Shown: piece after piece, positions 17,926 through 27,177 of the stretch | Position numbering within the stretch: position 1 is the stretch's first letter | Layout: each line of letters begins with the position of its first letter | Assembly (NCBI GenBank): GCA_020631035.1 | Contig: JAHDIA010000003.1 | Span: forward strand, 1 to 40,518 | Source: Chitinophagales bacterium | Lineage (GTDB): Bacteria; Bacteroidota; Bacteroidia; Chitinophagales; UBA2359 | Direction: 5' to 3' | DNA: 40,518 bases | The notes under the pieces: model-generated | Told to the model about the DNA's origin: nothing | The model's input: the letters and a program-made list of their open reading frames with translations, nothing else | Database searches by the model: none | Position numbers and translations under genes: made by a program

Positions 17926-20900
17926 TTGAGAAAAGTTATATTAATAATATGGATTTTGGGAACAGTCTATTTACTATATAGCCTGTATATTAATAGGCAT
18001 CTCAGTGATATATATACTACTGACAACATCGAAGATACATTAAAAAAAGAAGGTTCTTTTGTTAAAAACATACCATTTGGTGAATCAATAATAAGTATAT
18101 ATCAATACAACGAAAAAGAAATTATATATGTACCTATCCAATCTGTAAGAAAACAAATCATCATAAGTAAGACAGAACAAGATAAATTAACCAATACTGT
18201 AGAACAATCACTTTCAAGTCAAAAAAAGCATATATCAGCACAAGAAAGACTTATAAAAATTAATACAGAAGAACTAATCTTACAAAAAGATAGACTCTCC
18301 GAATTAGTGAATATAAAAAATAGTTTTACATACAAAAGAGAGCTAATAAAAGCTCGAATAGAAAGTGAAGAAAAATCTGTCGAATTTAATAGAAAACACA
18401 TTAAAGAATATCCTTCAAAAATAAAAAAAATAAAAAAGGAAAGAGAAATCAGTATTGATAAAATAAATGAAGAACGGCTAAAAAACACTTGGGCTATGAA
18501 GCGTTATAGTCCACTGGAATGGCAATTTTTTTGGAAACAAGTTACCAAAAGCAAATACAAAGAAGCAGAAAAATTTCATCAAAATTGTCAAAAAGGGCTA
18601 TCAAAAAATTTAGAAAAAATAGAAAGCTACAAATCTGATTTAGAAACATTATACACAGACTCTCTTGGTATAGAAAAAAATATAACTGATTTTGAATCCA
18701 AAATCAAGATACTAAAACAACAAAATGAAAATATTTATGGTGATATAGAAAACACTAAAAACACCATTACTCGAAATAAAAAAGATTTTTTTAGTACTCA
18801 ATTACAATCAACAGCAGACAGTTTAGGTCAAGGATGGAAATGCGATTTATACGAATTTAAAAATGAATTTTGTTTAATGTCAAAAACAATTTATTGCATT
18901 GAGCAAAATCCATCTTTCACAGAAAAAAAAGCCCTCATAAGAGAAATTAAAAAGAGTGCTGATATTAGTCTTAGTGAAATAAGAGCTAAAAAGCGATGTG
19001 ATAAAAGTTTCACAACACAAGCTGAACAACAAGAGTTGATCTTAAAGCAGGTAAAAAAATCTGTAAGTGATAAAGCAAGAAATAACTTCATCTATCAGAA
19101 AGATGATTCAATTATCTTTGATATATCTTATAATCAAATACCTAGTGACACTACATATTTAAGCTCTATATACATAAGTAGTCTATGGGGATTTATAAGC
19201 TATGTAATACTATCATTTATTTGTTTTATTTATTCCCGCCTACTCTTAGCTATAGCTGACTGGAAAAAAAAAGGTAAAAAGGAAATGTTGCAAATAATTG
19301 GCACACATCGAAAAACCATGCGCCAAGGAGCTGCAATATTTATTATCACTATTAGTATATGTTGCATATTTCAAAGTGGGATTCTTCCTAGCTTATGGGA
19401 TAATGTAGTAGTTTTATTTGAAAATCACACAGACAGTACAAAAACTAAGGAAAATATATTTAGAATAATTGCTAATATATTATGGAAAATAATGATAGAA
19501 GTCGGCAATTTTTTAAAAGAACTAAATTCAGTTTTTTCTTCCTTAATTGCTGAGAGGTTCTACGAATTTAGTGAAGGTCAAACAGGAAATCGTTTACTTG
19601 TTTATGGAGATTATGATTTAACAAAAATATTTAACTCGCGCAGTCCAATACAAAATATTCTTTTTCCTGTATTCTATATAATAGCATTCTCTCTGATATA
19701 TTTCATAGGTAAACCCATTTTGAAAATAACCCTTACATTGACAAGACCAGTTGCTTTGGTTATTTATGAGTTACTTTTGGGTAACAATAAAATGACCTCA
19801 TCTCAAAACAAAAGCATTCAATATAGAGTTATTCGATTTATAGCTATAATGTTTGGATTAGTTAAAGAACCTGATACCAGTTATGGTTCAGCACGAATAG
19901 CTAAAAAATCAGAGATGCGAGAAGTCATCAATAAAAAGCACAAAGGACTGTTAATTGATGGGGAAAAAGGCAGACTGACAATAGACCAGTCAAATAGTCA
20001 TTTGATGGTTATTGCTCCTACAGGACAGGGCAAAACTACTCGATACATTCTTCCCAATTTGCTTTCAACAACTTCTGAAAGTGAGCAGTCATTTGTCGTG
20101 ACAGATGTAAAAGGTGAAATTTTTAAAATAGCCCATAAGCACCTACAAGAATGTGGTTATGAATGCAGAGTTATTCATTTTGGGGGCGACACATCCCACC
20201 ATTACAACCCACTCAAAAGAGCCAAAACCGATGAAGATATTGCAATGATTGGAGAAACCATTGTCAGTATTGGGGTGAAAGGATCAGCAGAAAATGCACA
20301 ATTTTGGAACAATAGCGCAAGTGGTTTAATCATTGGACTGATACAAGTTTTAAAAAACTATCTCCCCTTTGATCCAGACTCAGACGATGGTATTGTAACA
20401 GTTGCCTCTATTCAGAAAAGAACCGATTTAACAGAGGAACAGATACAAGAAAAAATAGCAGAAAATGAGCATTACTGTACGTTTGAAAATCTTTTAAAGC
20501 TATTAAAAAACCTGACACACAGAAAAGAGGAAGTCAAACAGTTTATAGAAGATTATGCCCCAAATGAAAAAGTAGAAGATAGTATTTTCTCCCTTATCTA
20601 TGCTCCTGATGAACAAGCAGGGGGCTTTATATCCACAGCCCTGGCATCATTAAAGGGTATCAATTATTCAAAAGCTGGAAAACTCACTGCAAAAGACACC
20701 ATCAACTTTGAGGATTTACGAAGTCTTGATAAAAAAGTGGCTCTGTTTGTACGCACAGATGCACTCAACCCTGAAAACTATAAGTTTATTCAAACGCTAC
20801 TCTACAAACAAATTTTTGATTATTGTAATACTACAGGAAATGAGGCACAAAATGAGAATCTAGAGCAGCGTTCAATTCAGTTTTTATTAGATGAGTTCGG

Positions 20901-21399
20901 TAATTTAGGAAGACTCCCCAACTTCCAAAACTTGACCTCTGTAATACGATCGGCTGGCTGCTCGCTCTCAGTTATTATTCAAGACTATAATCAGCTCCAA
21001 GAAACGTATGGCAAAGATGGATCAAATATCATCTTTACCAATTTGAATAATAAAATCCTGTTGGGAGGGGTATCAAATACTGAATTACTTAAAATATTTT
21101 CCACTCTATTAGGTAAGCAAACCATTTCAAAACCATCAAGAGATGGCGAAAAGACTGGTGAGAAAATGGCTCGTGATTTGCGAACACCTGATGAGTTGAG
21201 AACATTACCAGAAGGAAAAGGCATTATGATTTCGGGAAATGAGTTAGCAATGGAAATATATATGAGTGCTTACTACAAACACAAACAATACAATGCAAGA
21301 GCGAATGAAGAAGCACCAACATACAGTGAGCAGGTTATGGGCTATGATGTAAATGCGACTACTCCTTATGAGATTGTCATTCGGGAACTAGAAGAATAA
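17926..21399 (+). CDS. VirD4/TraG-like type IV coupling protein with large N-terminal coiled-coil/TM extension
   Basis: C-terminal half: MVIAPTGQGKTTRYILPNLL (Walker A), FVVTDVKGEIF, IQFLLDEFGNLGRLPNF (Walker B); TTG start. Confidence 0.88.
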   Translation: MRKVILIIWILGTVYLLYSLYINRHLSDIYTTDNIEDTLKKEGSFVKNIPFGESIISIYQYNEKEIIYVPIQSVRKQIIISKTEQDKLTNTVEQSLSSQKKHISAQERLIKINTEELILQKDRLSELVNIKNSFTYKRELIKARIESEEKSVEFNRKHIKEYPSKIKKIKKEREISIDKINEERLKNTWAMKRYSPLEWQFFWKQVTKSKYKEAEKFHQNCQKGLSKNLEKIESYKSDLETLYTDSLGIEKNITDFESKIKILKQQNENIYGDIENTKNTITRNKKDFFSTQLQSTADSLGQGWKCDLYEFKNEFCLMSKTIYCIEQNPSFTEKKALIREIKKSADISLSEIRAKKRCDKSFTTQAEQQELILKQVKKSVSDKARNNFIYQKDDSIIFDISYNQIPSDTTYLSSIYISSLWGFISYVILSFICFIYSRLLLAIADWKKKGKKEMLQIIGTHRKTMRQGAAIFIITISICCIFQSGILPSLWDNVVVLFENHTDSTKTKENIFRIIANILWKIMIEVGNFLKELNSVFSSLIAERFYEFSEGQTGNRLLVYGDYDLTKIFNSRSPIQNILFPVFYIIAFSLIYFIGKPILKITLTLTRPVALVIYELLLGNNKMTSSQNKSIQYRVIRFIAIMFGLVKEPDTSYGSARIAKKSEMREVINKKHKGLLIDGEKGRLTIDQSNSHLMVIAPTGQGKTTRYILPNLLSTTSESEQSFVVTDVKGEIFKIAHKHLQECGYECRVIHFGGDTSHHYNPLKRAKTDEDIAMIGETIVSIGVKGSAENAQFWNNSASGLIIGLIQVLKNYLPFDPDSDDGIVTVASIQKRTDLTEEQIQEKIAENEHYCTFENLLKLLKNLTHRKEEVKQFIEDYAPNEKVEDSIFSLIYAPDEQAGGFISTALASLKGINYSKAGKLTAKDTINFEDLRSLDKKVALFVRTDALNPENYKFIQTLLYKQIFDYCNTTGNEAQNENLEQRSIQFLLDEFGNLGRLPNFQNLTSVIRSAGCSLSVIIQDYNQLQETYGKDGSNIIFTNLNNKILLGGVSNTELLKIFSTLLGKQTISKPSRDGEKTGEKMARDLRTPDELRTLPEGKGIMISGNELAMEIYMSAYYKHKQYNARANEEAPTYSEQVMGYDVNATTPYEIVIRELEE

Positions 21400-21454
21400 T
21401 TGACATCTTTTTTGGAAAGGGTTATATTCAGTAAGTAAAAGTAATTATCAACCA

Positions 21455-21766
21455 ATGAAAAGAATACTCAATGAAATTCGTTATCTAGTAAACTACTATA
21501 TCCAAACACCCCTTCATTTACTTTATGAGAAAGATGATGAATTAAGAGAAATATCATTAGAAGCGAAAGCCAAAGGATACAAACAATTCAGAGCTGATGA
21601 AATCGAAGATGAACTCTGTGAAAAAAAGGCACAAAAAATGATACAGCTTGAAAAAGAAGTAGCACAACTAAGCCCATCAGAGAGAGCAGAAATAGACGCA
21701 TTTTTATCATTGAGTCTTGCTGAAAAAAGAGCGCATATTCAAAAACACACAAACATAATTCAATAG
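21455..21766 (+). CDS. Hypothetical protein
   Basis: 103-aa ORF downstream of T4CP, coherent charged helical sequence. Confidence 0.6.
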   Translation: MKRILNEIRYLVNYYIQTPLHLLYEKDDELREISLEAKAKGYKQFRADEIEDELCEKKAQKMIQLEKEVAQLSPSERAEIDAFLSLSLAEKRAHIQKHTNIIQ

Positions 21767-21788
21767 ATATAAACCAAAACCTTACAAG

Positions 21789-22403
21789 GTGGATAAAAAA
21801 AAGAGAAAGGAAATAGAAGCCTTTTTAAAGGTATATGCCAAACAACAAATGGCACAGCAAATTGAACGCAAGGGCAAAAATGCAACCATTGGTTATGTAC
21901 CAAAAAAAAACTTTGGGCTTGCCATCTTTGATTTGCTCACCAATGAAAGAGGAAGGGCAAAAAATCGCTACATAAAAAGACAAATAAAAAACATCAAAGA
22001 TGCCTGTAAACAAAATCCTACACGATGGCAAATGTGGGAGGAACGTATGTTGGATTACAAGGAAAATGAGCGAAAAAATCAGAAAAGACTAGAATACAAA
22101 CGACAAAAATACCAGCGAGAAAGTGGCGCATCACAAAACAACGAGCCAGAAAAACCAACACTTTTTCAGAAACTCAAACAATCCCCTCAGCGAATTTTAA
22201 ACTATTTCAGACCTAAAAAAGAAGTAAGCACTCCCCCACTCCAAGCTATACCAAACCAAAAAAAGAAAGCAGTACAGCCCAAAGCTGCCCCAAATCAACC
22301 TACACAAATGCAGATAAGCGAATGGAAAAAGACACGAAAAAATCCATTCCCAAGTCCTTTTGAGAGCCGAACACCTGATCGAAAAAAAGGACGAAAAAGA
22401 TAA
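21789..22403 (+). CDS. Hypothetical highly basic protein
   Basis: 204 aa, Lys/Arg/Gln-rich; convergent with relaxase. Confidence 0.6.
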   Translation: MDKKKRKEIEAFLKVYAKQQMAQQIERKGKNATIGYVPKKNFGLAIFDLLTNERGRAKNRYIKRQIKNIKDACKQNPTRWQMWEERMLDYKENERKNQKRLEYKRQKYQRESGASQNNEPEKPTLFQKLKQSPQRILNYFRPKKEVSTPPLQAIPNQKKKAVQPKAAPNQPTQMQISEWKKTRKNPFPSPFESRTPDRKKGRKR

Positions 22404-22404
22404 A

Positions 22405-23277
22405 TTAGAACCTACGTTTTATCTGTTTTTTACGCTCATTGCCTCTTACTTTTTTCTGTCCTCTTTCTTTGGAAACAAGGCGTTTTATTTTCTGAAATAA
22501 GGTAGTTTCTTTTAAAAGGGTTTCATATCTGTACTTTCTTTTGCCAATCGTTACCCCTGTTGGTACTTCTCTTCTCTGGTAGGTTTGCACGCCATAACGA
22601 TTCAAAAATCGCTCAACCTGTTTCAAATTTGCCGATGATTCAACTGCTCGAATAAGGGTGTCTTGCACCATTTCTCTTTCAGACAATGGTTTATCAAGCT
22701 GCTTCATCTGAGCCTTCCTGTTTTCTCTCTGCCAATGATCCCGATACTGCCCTTGCTTTAATTTTAGTTCTTTTACAGGAGATATTTGAGGGTATCTTTC
22801 ACGCTGATATTGACGAGTAATTGTCTTGCATTCTTCAAACTCTTTGATGCTCATTCGCACCCTTTTGGCACTCCGTTGTTCATTGGGGCTTATCATCAAA
22901 TGAACGTGAACGGCATCGGTATCAAAATGAGGACGAGCTAAAACGATGGCATTTTCAGCACGAGTATCAATGTATTTTTGAGTGATTTCTTCAAGCATAT
23001 CACGAGTGACATTCTTTGCCACTTGTGGATCAAAGCTCAGCACTTCGTGATACATTGTAACCCCATTTTTACGCTGCTTGGTAAAGCGCATATTCTGGAC
23101 AAATTCATCTGCAATATCAAGCAAAGATTTATCAAGATTCTCCTTATCCAAATCAGTTTCTATGCCGTGAAGAATTGAAAATTGTCGCTCATCTTCTCTG
23201 CCGTCTTTATCAGTAAAAATGTATCGAACAAGCTGATGATGACTCGCTGTTTTTCGGCTGAGGCTTTTAATGATCAT
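22405..23277 (-). CDS. Relaxase / mobilization nuclease
   Basis: MYHEVLSFDP...AIVLARPHFDTDAVHVHLMISPNE, the relaxase HxDxxxxHxHxxI-type motif. Confidence 0.9.
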   Translation of the reverse strand: MIIKSLSRKTASHHQLVRYIFTDKDGREDERQFSILHGIETDLDKENLDKSLLDIADEFVQNMRFTKQRKNGVTMYHEVLSFDPQVAKNVTRDMLEEITQKYIDTRAENAIVLARPHFDTDAVHVHLMISPNEQRSAKRVRMSIKEFEECKTITRQYQRERYPQISPVKELKLKQGQYRDHWQRENRKAQMKQLDKPLSEREMVQDTLIRAVESSANLKQVERFLNRYGVQTYQRREVPTGVTIGKRKYRYETLLKETTLFQKIKRLVSKERGQKKVRGNERKKQIKRRF

Positions 23278-23740
23278 CTTCTTTTTTTTCGGCTGTGGTC
23301 AAATAACTGAGAATGAGTTTGTCCACCTTTCGGAACTCGGAACGCAAATTTTCATACGGCACAACATCGCCATAGGAACGATTGGAGTGCATATTTTTGA
23401 CTACTGAATTGATGTTGCGCCCGATGGCATTTAGCTCAAAAATGAGCTTGTCCAGTCCTTCATAACTTGGCATTATATAGCCACCACTTCCATAGGCTAA
23501 AGCAGCATCTAAGACATATCGAGACAGCTTCATATCTTTTTCGGCTGCTTGTTTTTCCAGCTCTTCAAAGTCTTTTTGGGAGGGATTTATGGTGATGCGC
23601 TTGCCTCTTTTTTCCTTGCTAAAGTGAGCAAGATACAGCTTCCTGTACTCTCCTTTTAGGCGTTCGATTTCTTCTGAAGGTGTTGAAGCATCAACCCCTT
23701 TTGACTTTAAAAACTCTTTCAGATTCTTGTATTTTTTCAT
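23267..23740 (-). CDS. MobC-like relaxosome accessory protein
   Basis: ITINPSQKDFEELEKQAAEKDMKLSRYVLDAAL (RHH) ... LIFELNAIGRNINSVVKNMH; overlaps the relaxase start. Confidence 0.85.
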   Translation of the reverse strand: MKKYKNLKEFLKSKGVDASTPSEEIERLKGEYRKLYLAHFSKEKRGKRITINPSQKDFEELEKQAAEKDMKLSRYVLDAALAYGSGGYIMPSYEGLDKLIFELNAIGRNINSVVKNMHSNRSYGDVVPYENLRSEFRKVDKLILSYLTTAEKKEDDH

Positions 23741-23802
23741 CGCAAATTCTTTGCAAAGCAGGCAATTTTAGCTGGGAGTCAAGAGGGTGCTAAACCCCTT
23801 TT

Positions 23803-23868
23803 GCAAGATGCAATTTGGTGGCAAACACAATACGGTAGTATTTGTTGGCTGCCAATTTGCAATCTTGC
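23803..23868. other. oriT candidate: long imperfect inverted repeat upstream of mobC
   Basis: GCAAGATGCAATTTGG ... CCAATTTGCAATCTTGC, with GGGTGCTAAACCCC immediately upstream (from ~23785). Confidence 0.6.
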
Positions 23869-24125
23869 TATTTCTAACACTCTCATATTTTCCCCGATTT
23901 CATTCATATTCAAACATTGCCAAAGTGTCAATACCCATTCCTACCCATACACCCCATTGTACCACAATTCAAACGCCCAATCATAGGACTAAAGCAGACA
24001 ACAAAAAAGGTTTTCTCAGGCATACCACAAGAAAGATGGTCTCCCTCTTTTCCTTTCTTCACTAAAACCAGTTTACCATCAAATCACAGCATTTGAAAAT
24101 TTGGTATTTGACCACGCACTTTTAC

Positions 24126-24470
24126 CTATCCTTCTGAACAGATCAAAGTTAAACGTTCCAGCACCTTGTCCACAAAATCAGCCTCTACCCTATCGCCACT
24201 AAAACGAGCTTCACGCTCCACCCAATCTAAATTGCGAATGTGATCACTCAGAACAACTCCAAAAGTTTCGATTGAGTCAGGCAATGGAATTTCTCCTGCA
24301 TACTGTTTGGCATTTTTAGTAATAGGGGCATTGACCATCATACCAGTTTTATCATTGTATTTGGTATTGGATAAAACCAGTACAGGACGCTCCCCTGCTT
24401 GTTCGTGTCCTTTGGTCGGATCAAGATTGATCCAAACAATATCTCCACGCTTGGGTACATACTCACTCAT
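24126..24470 (-). CDS. mazF: MazF/PemK-family mRNA interferase toxin
   Basis: KRGDIVWINLDPTKGHEQAGERPVLVLSN... Confidence 0.92.
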   Translation of the reverse strand: MSEYVPKRGDIVWINLDPTKGHEQAGERPVLVLSNTKYNDKTGMMVNAPITKNAKQYAGEIPLPDSIETFGVVLSDHIRNLDWVEREARFSGDRVEADFVDKVLERLTLICSEG

Positions 24471-24479
24471 TGGCTTGTT

Positions 24480-24731
24480 TTATTTTTCTTCTTCCCAAAA
24501 ACGCTCTTTGCCAACATAATTATCAATCTGTTCTCTGTGCCGATTGGTACGGCTCATTCCTTCAAGCAATTCATCAAGTGTTGGAGACTTGGGTTTTTCC
24601 TTGATAACAAAACCGCCCGATTCTTCTATCAACTGATATTCTTTATCAATATCAATATCATATTTTGTAACAATCAGCTTGGGTACAATCATACCAACAC
24701 TGTTTCCCCATTTCTTAAATTTAACAGTCAT
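24480..24731 (-). CDS. mazE: MazE-like AbrB-domain antitoxin
   Basis: MTVKFKKWGNSVGMIVPKLIVTKYDI...; adjacent to mazF. Confidence 0.88.
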   Translation of the reverse strand: MTVKFKKWGNSVGMIVPKLIVTKYDIDIDKEYQLIEESGGFVIKEKPKSPTLDELLEGMSRTNRHREQIDNYVGKERFWEEEK

Positions 24732-24832
24732 ATTTCAGCTATTGATTTATCATAATTATACTTTGTATAACTCACTTTTGCAAATTATATTTTCTCTTTC
24801 TTCACAAAGCAGTAGATAATGAGCAAGAGAAA

Positions 24833-24851
24833 AACGGCACTAAGTGCCGTT
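24833..24851 (-). terminator. Terminator-like hairpin after the DUF2958 gene
   Basis: AACGGCACT-A-AGTGCCGTT; reading on minus strand it is followed by TTTCTC. Confidence 0.55.
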
Positions 24852-24858
24852 CCCTGCT

Positions 24859-25161
24859 TTATGTTGGTAATTTGAGTTTTGAAAAAGATGTAGGCTCAAA
24901 ATGCAAGTCTCGTTCGATTCCAAGATTCAAGCTCTTGGTTCGTAAACTTTTGAGGTCTGCTAATGAGAAGCTCCCCCACTCTGAAAAATACCCAACAACA
25001 TAGCCAAAGAATATTCCAGTTTCAGGATCATACTCAGTGGCATACCAAGTCCAGTAGCCTTCTGGTAAAAAGTATTTGGCAATTACCAATGGATCGTCTT
25101 TGTCACATTGACAGCCAACATCAGCAAATTGTTTGAGAAGCGATGATGTAAGTAGTTTCAT
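24859..25161 (-). CDS. DUF2958-like protein
   Basis: KYFLPEGYWTWYATEYDPETGIFFGYVVGYFSEWGSFSLADL. Confidence 0.8.
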   Translation of the reverse strand: MKLLTSSLLKQFADVGCQCDKDDPLVIAKYFLPEGYWTWYATEYDPETGIFFGYVVGYFSEWGSFSLADLKSLRTKSLNLGIERDLHFEPTSFSKLKLPT

Positions 25162-25563
25162 TTGAAAATGGGTTAAGAAATAAAACCAATTATTGGACTG
25201 ACTGAAACTGCCGACTTGTCAAGAATTTTTTTGTCTGCTCCCCTACTCTATTTTTTCAAAAATTTTCTTTACAAGGAAAAGGCTTTTTCAGTAATGGGTT
25301 TACAGTTTTATTCGCAAGCCATTTTCAAATTGCTTACATCAAGTAATCAAACATCTGATGTTGGCAGATGATGTGATAAGACAGGTTGGTAATGCTCAAT
25401 ACTTAAATGAAGAAGATGCTGGACTAATGCCAACTGATATGATCTGGAACAGGTCAGGTGTTTGGTATGCTTGTGTGTTTTTCAGAGTGGGAGCAGCTTT
25501 TCAGACCACAAAAGACGAACTTGCTTTGAGCCTTCAATATTTATTCAATCAAAAAACAACCAT

Positions 25564-25788
25564 ACAGCAAAAGCTATATTTACTGTACAAAATGTAAAAA
25601 CAGCAAATAATGTATAAGCAGTTTTAACAGAAAAAGCTACAAAAAATGTAAAAACTATATTTACAGTAAATGCTAACTTTGTATTAAAAACATTATTTGC
25701 TGTAAAAGTAATAAATAATATATATACAGCTATTGCATTAAAAACAGTTTTTGCTATATTTGCTGTAAATAATGTAAAAACAGCTTAT
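25564..25788 (+). repeat. 9-bp tandem repeat array, copy 2 (25 units), directly upstream of parA
   Basis: acagcaaaa gctatattt actgtacaa aatgtaaaa acagcaaat ... gctgtaaat aatgtaaaa acagcttat; no indels. Confidence 0.9.
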
Positions 25789-26461
25789 GGCAGCAAAAGT
25801 AATATCTGTGGCAAACATCAAGGGGGGAGTTTCCAAGACTTCTACTGGAATCTTTTTAGCTACGGCATTAGCCCACGATGACAGAAAAGTATTGTACTTG
25901 GATTGTGACAGTCAAGAAAGTGCAACCGAGTTTAGGACATTTGAAAAACAAACTGATTATGCCGAGACCCCCGAACCTTACAGAATCAGAAAGACAGACC
26001 CAACATTTTTATACGACTTGATTGAGGATATGAAAGCCAATCACGATGTAATATTTGTTGATCTTCCCCGACTGACGCACGGCAAAGAGGACAAAACCAT
26101 TGCAATGATCTTGGCTTTATGTGATTACATCTTGATTCCCATTAAGTCGGGTGAACTCGACAATATGAGTACAGCACGATTTGTTGAGATCATCAAAAAG
26201 ATTGCAGACCACAAAAAAGAGAGGGGGATTGATTACCTCTACGCTGGATTTGGCAGTATGACAGGCAAGCGACCCAGCGATGACAAGGCAGCAAAGGAAT
26301 TTATGGAGACATTGGAAATTCCAATCTTGGAAAATGATATGAAGGACTTAAAAGAGTTCTCACGTTCCTATACCTTTGAGAGCTTGTTAAATATAGGGAA
26401 AGCAGAAAAACAACGCTTTGAACCCTTTTACAAAGAAGTAGTAACCTTTTTTAATCTTTAA
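25787..26461 (+). CDS. parA: ParA-family partition ATPase
   Basis: VISVANIKGGVSKTSTGIFLATAL deviant Walker A; VLYLDCDSQESAT. Confidence 0.93.
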   Translation: MAAKVISVANIKGGVSKTSTGIFLATALAHDDRKVLYLDCDSQESATEFRTFEKQTDYAETPEPYRIRKTDPTFLYDLIEDMKANHDVIFVDLPRLTHGKEDKTIAMILALCDYILIPIKSGELDNMSTARFVEIIKKIADHKKERGIDYLYAGFGSMTGKRPSDDKAAKEFMETLEIPILENDMKDLKEFSRSYTFESLLNIGKAEKQRFEPFYKEVVTFFNL

Positions 26462-26465
26462 CAAT

Positions 26466-26732
26466 ATGGCAAAACAAAGAACACGCTTTACAGGCAATAA
26501 ATTAGATAAAAAGGAGGCAGAAGCCTTAGCAGAAGATATACTCGGCACAGAAAAAGAGCCTTCAAAAGAGAAGCCAAAGAAAACCAAGAAAAAACAGGCA
26601 GAGACAGCAAAAAGCAAAAAGAAGTTTCTGTATGTGAGTGAGGAAATACACAAGATGGCAAAACAAAAGGCGATTATGAATGATTTTAAAACGCTTCAAT
26701 CATACATCGAACACTTGATAGAAAAAGGCTGA
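26466..26732 (+). CDS. Small RHH-like protein, putative centromere-binding partner of ParA
   Basis: Lys-rich N-terminus plus KKKFLYVSEEIHKMAKQKAIMNDFKTLQSYIEHLIEKG; 4 bp after parA. Confidence 0.7.
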   Translation: MAKQRTRFTGNKLDKKEAEALAEDILGTEKEPSKEKPKKTKKKQAETAKSKKKFLYVSEEIHKMAKQKAIMNDFKTLQSYIEHLIEKG

Positions 26733-26733
26733 T

Positions 26734-26805
26734 ACAGTTTTTACAGCATATACTATATTTACAGTAAAAACAGCAAATACATTTTTTACAGTATTTACAG
26801 CAAAG
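26734..26805 (+). repeat. 9-bp tandem repeat array, copy 3 (8 units), directly after the parA operon
   Basis: acagttttt acagcatat actatattt acagtaaaa acagcaaat acatttttt acagtattt acagcaaag. Confidence 0.92.
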
Positions 26806-27177
26806 TGTCAGACTTGATTAAAAAGCGAAAATCAAAACAAGCTCATAAAACGCCCTTAAAACGCTTCAAATTTTTCAGACGATAAGCATAGGCTTTTTCT
26901 AAAAAGTGCGCTTAAATCGAAAATATGGGGCTTCTACGGCTGTATTTTTCTATACAATCCAAGTGATGAATCCAAAAGGGGTTCAAATATCTTAAATTTG
27001 TGTATTGGTATTGGCTGTAAAAATACTTTGGTAAATGTCTATTGGCAAAAGCCATATTGCGATACTTTGCAATGGGTTTTGTCAGTTGTCCTTTGGCTTT
27101 TGTGTGGTGGACTTGTACAAAAAGGCTTACCAAATCAATGAAATGATAAGCCTGTAATGGTTCTTCTGTGTTCTTGG

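Noticed and set aside
25358-25597. Plus-strand 79-aa ORF before parA
   Set aside because: TTG start, runs into the repeat array, no recognisable family; possibly a decayed gene but not supported.
25564-25788. 9-bp array considered as simple low-complexity AT sequence
   Set aside because: Register is kept for 25 units without indels, with fixed G/C-bearing positions, and exact units recur in three other arrays, so it is specific.
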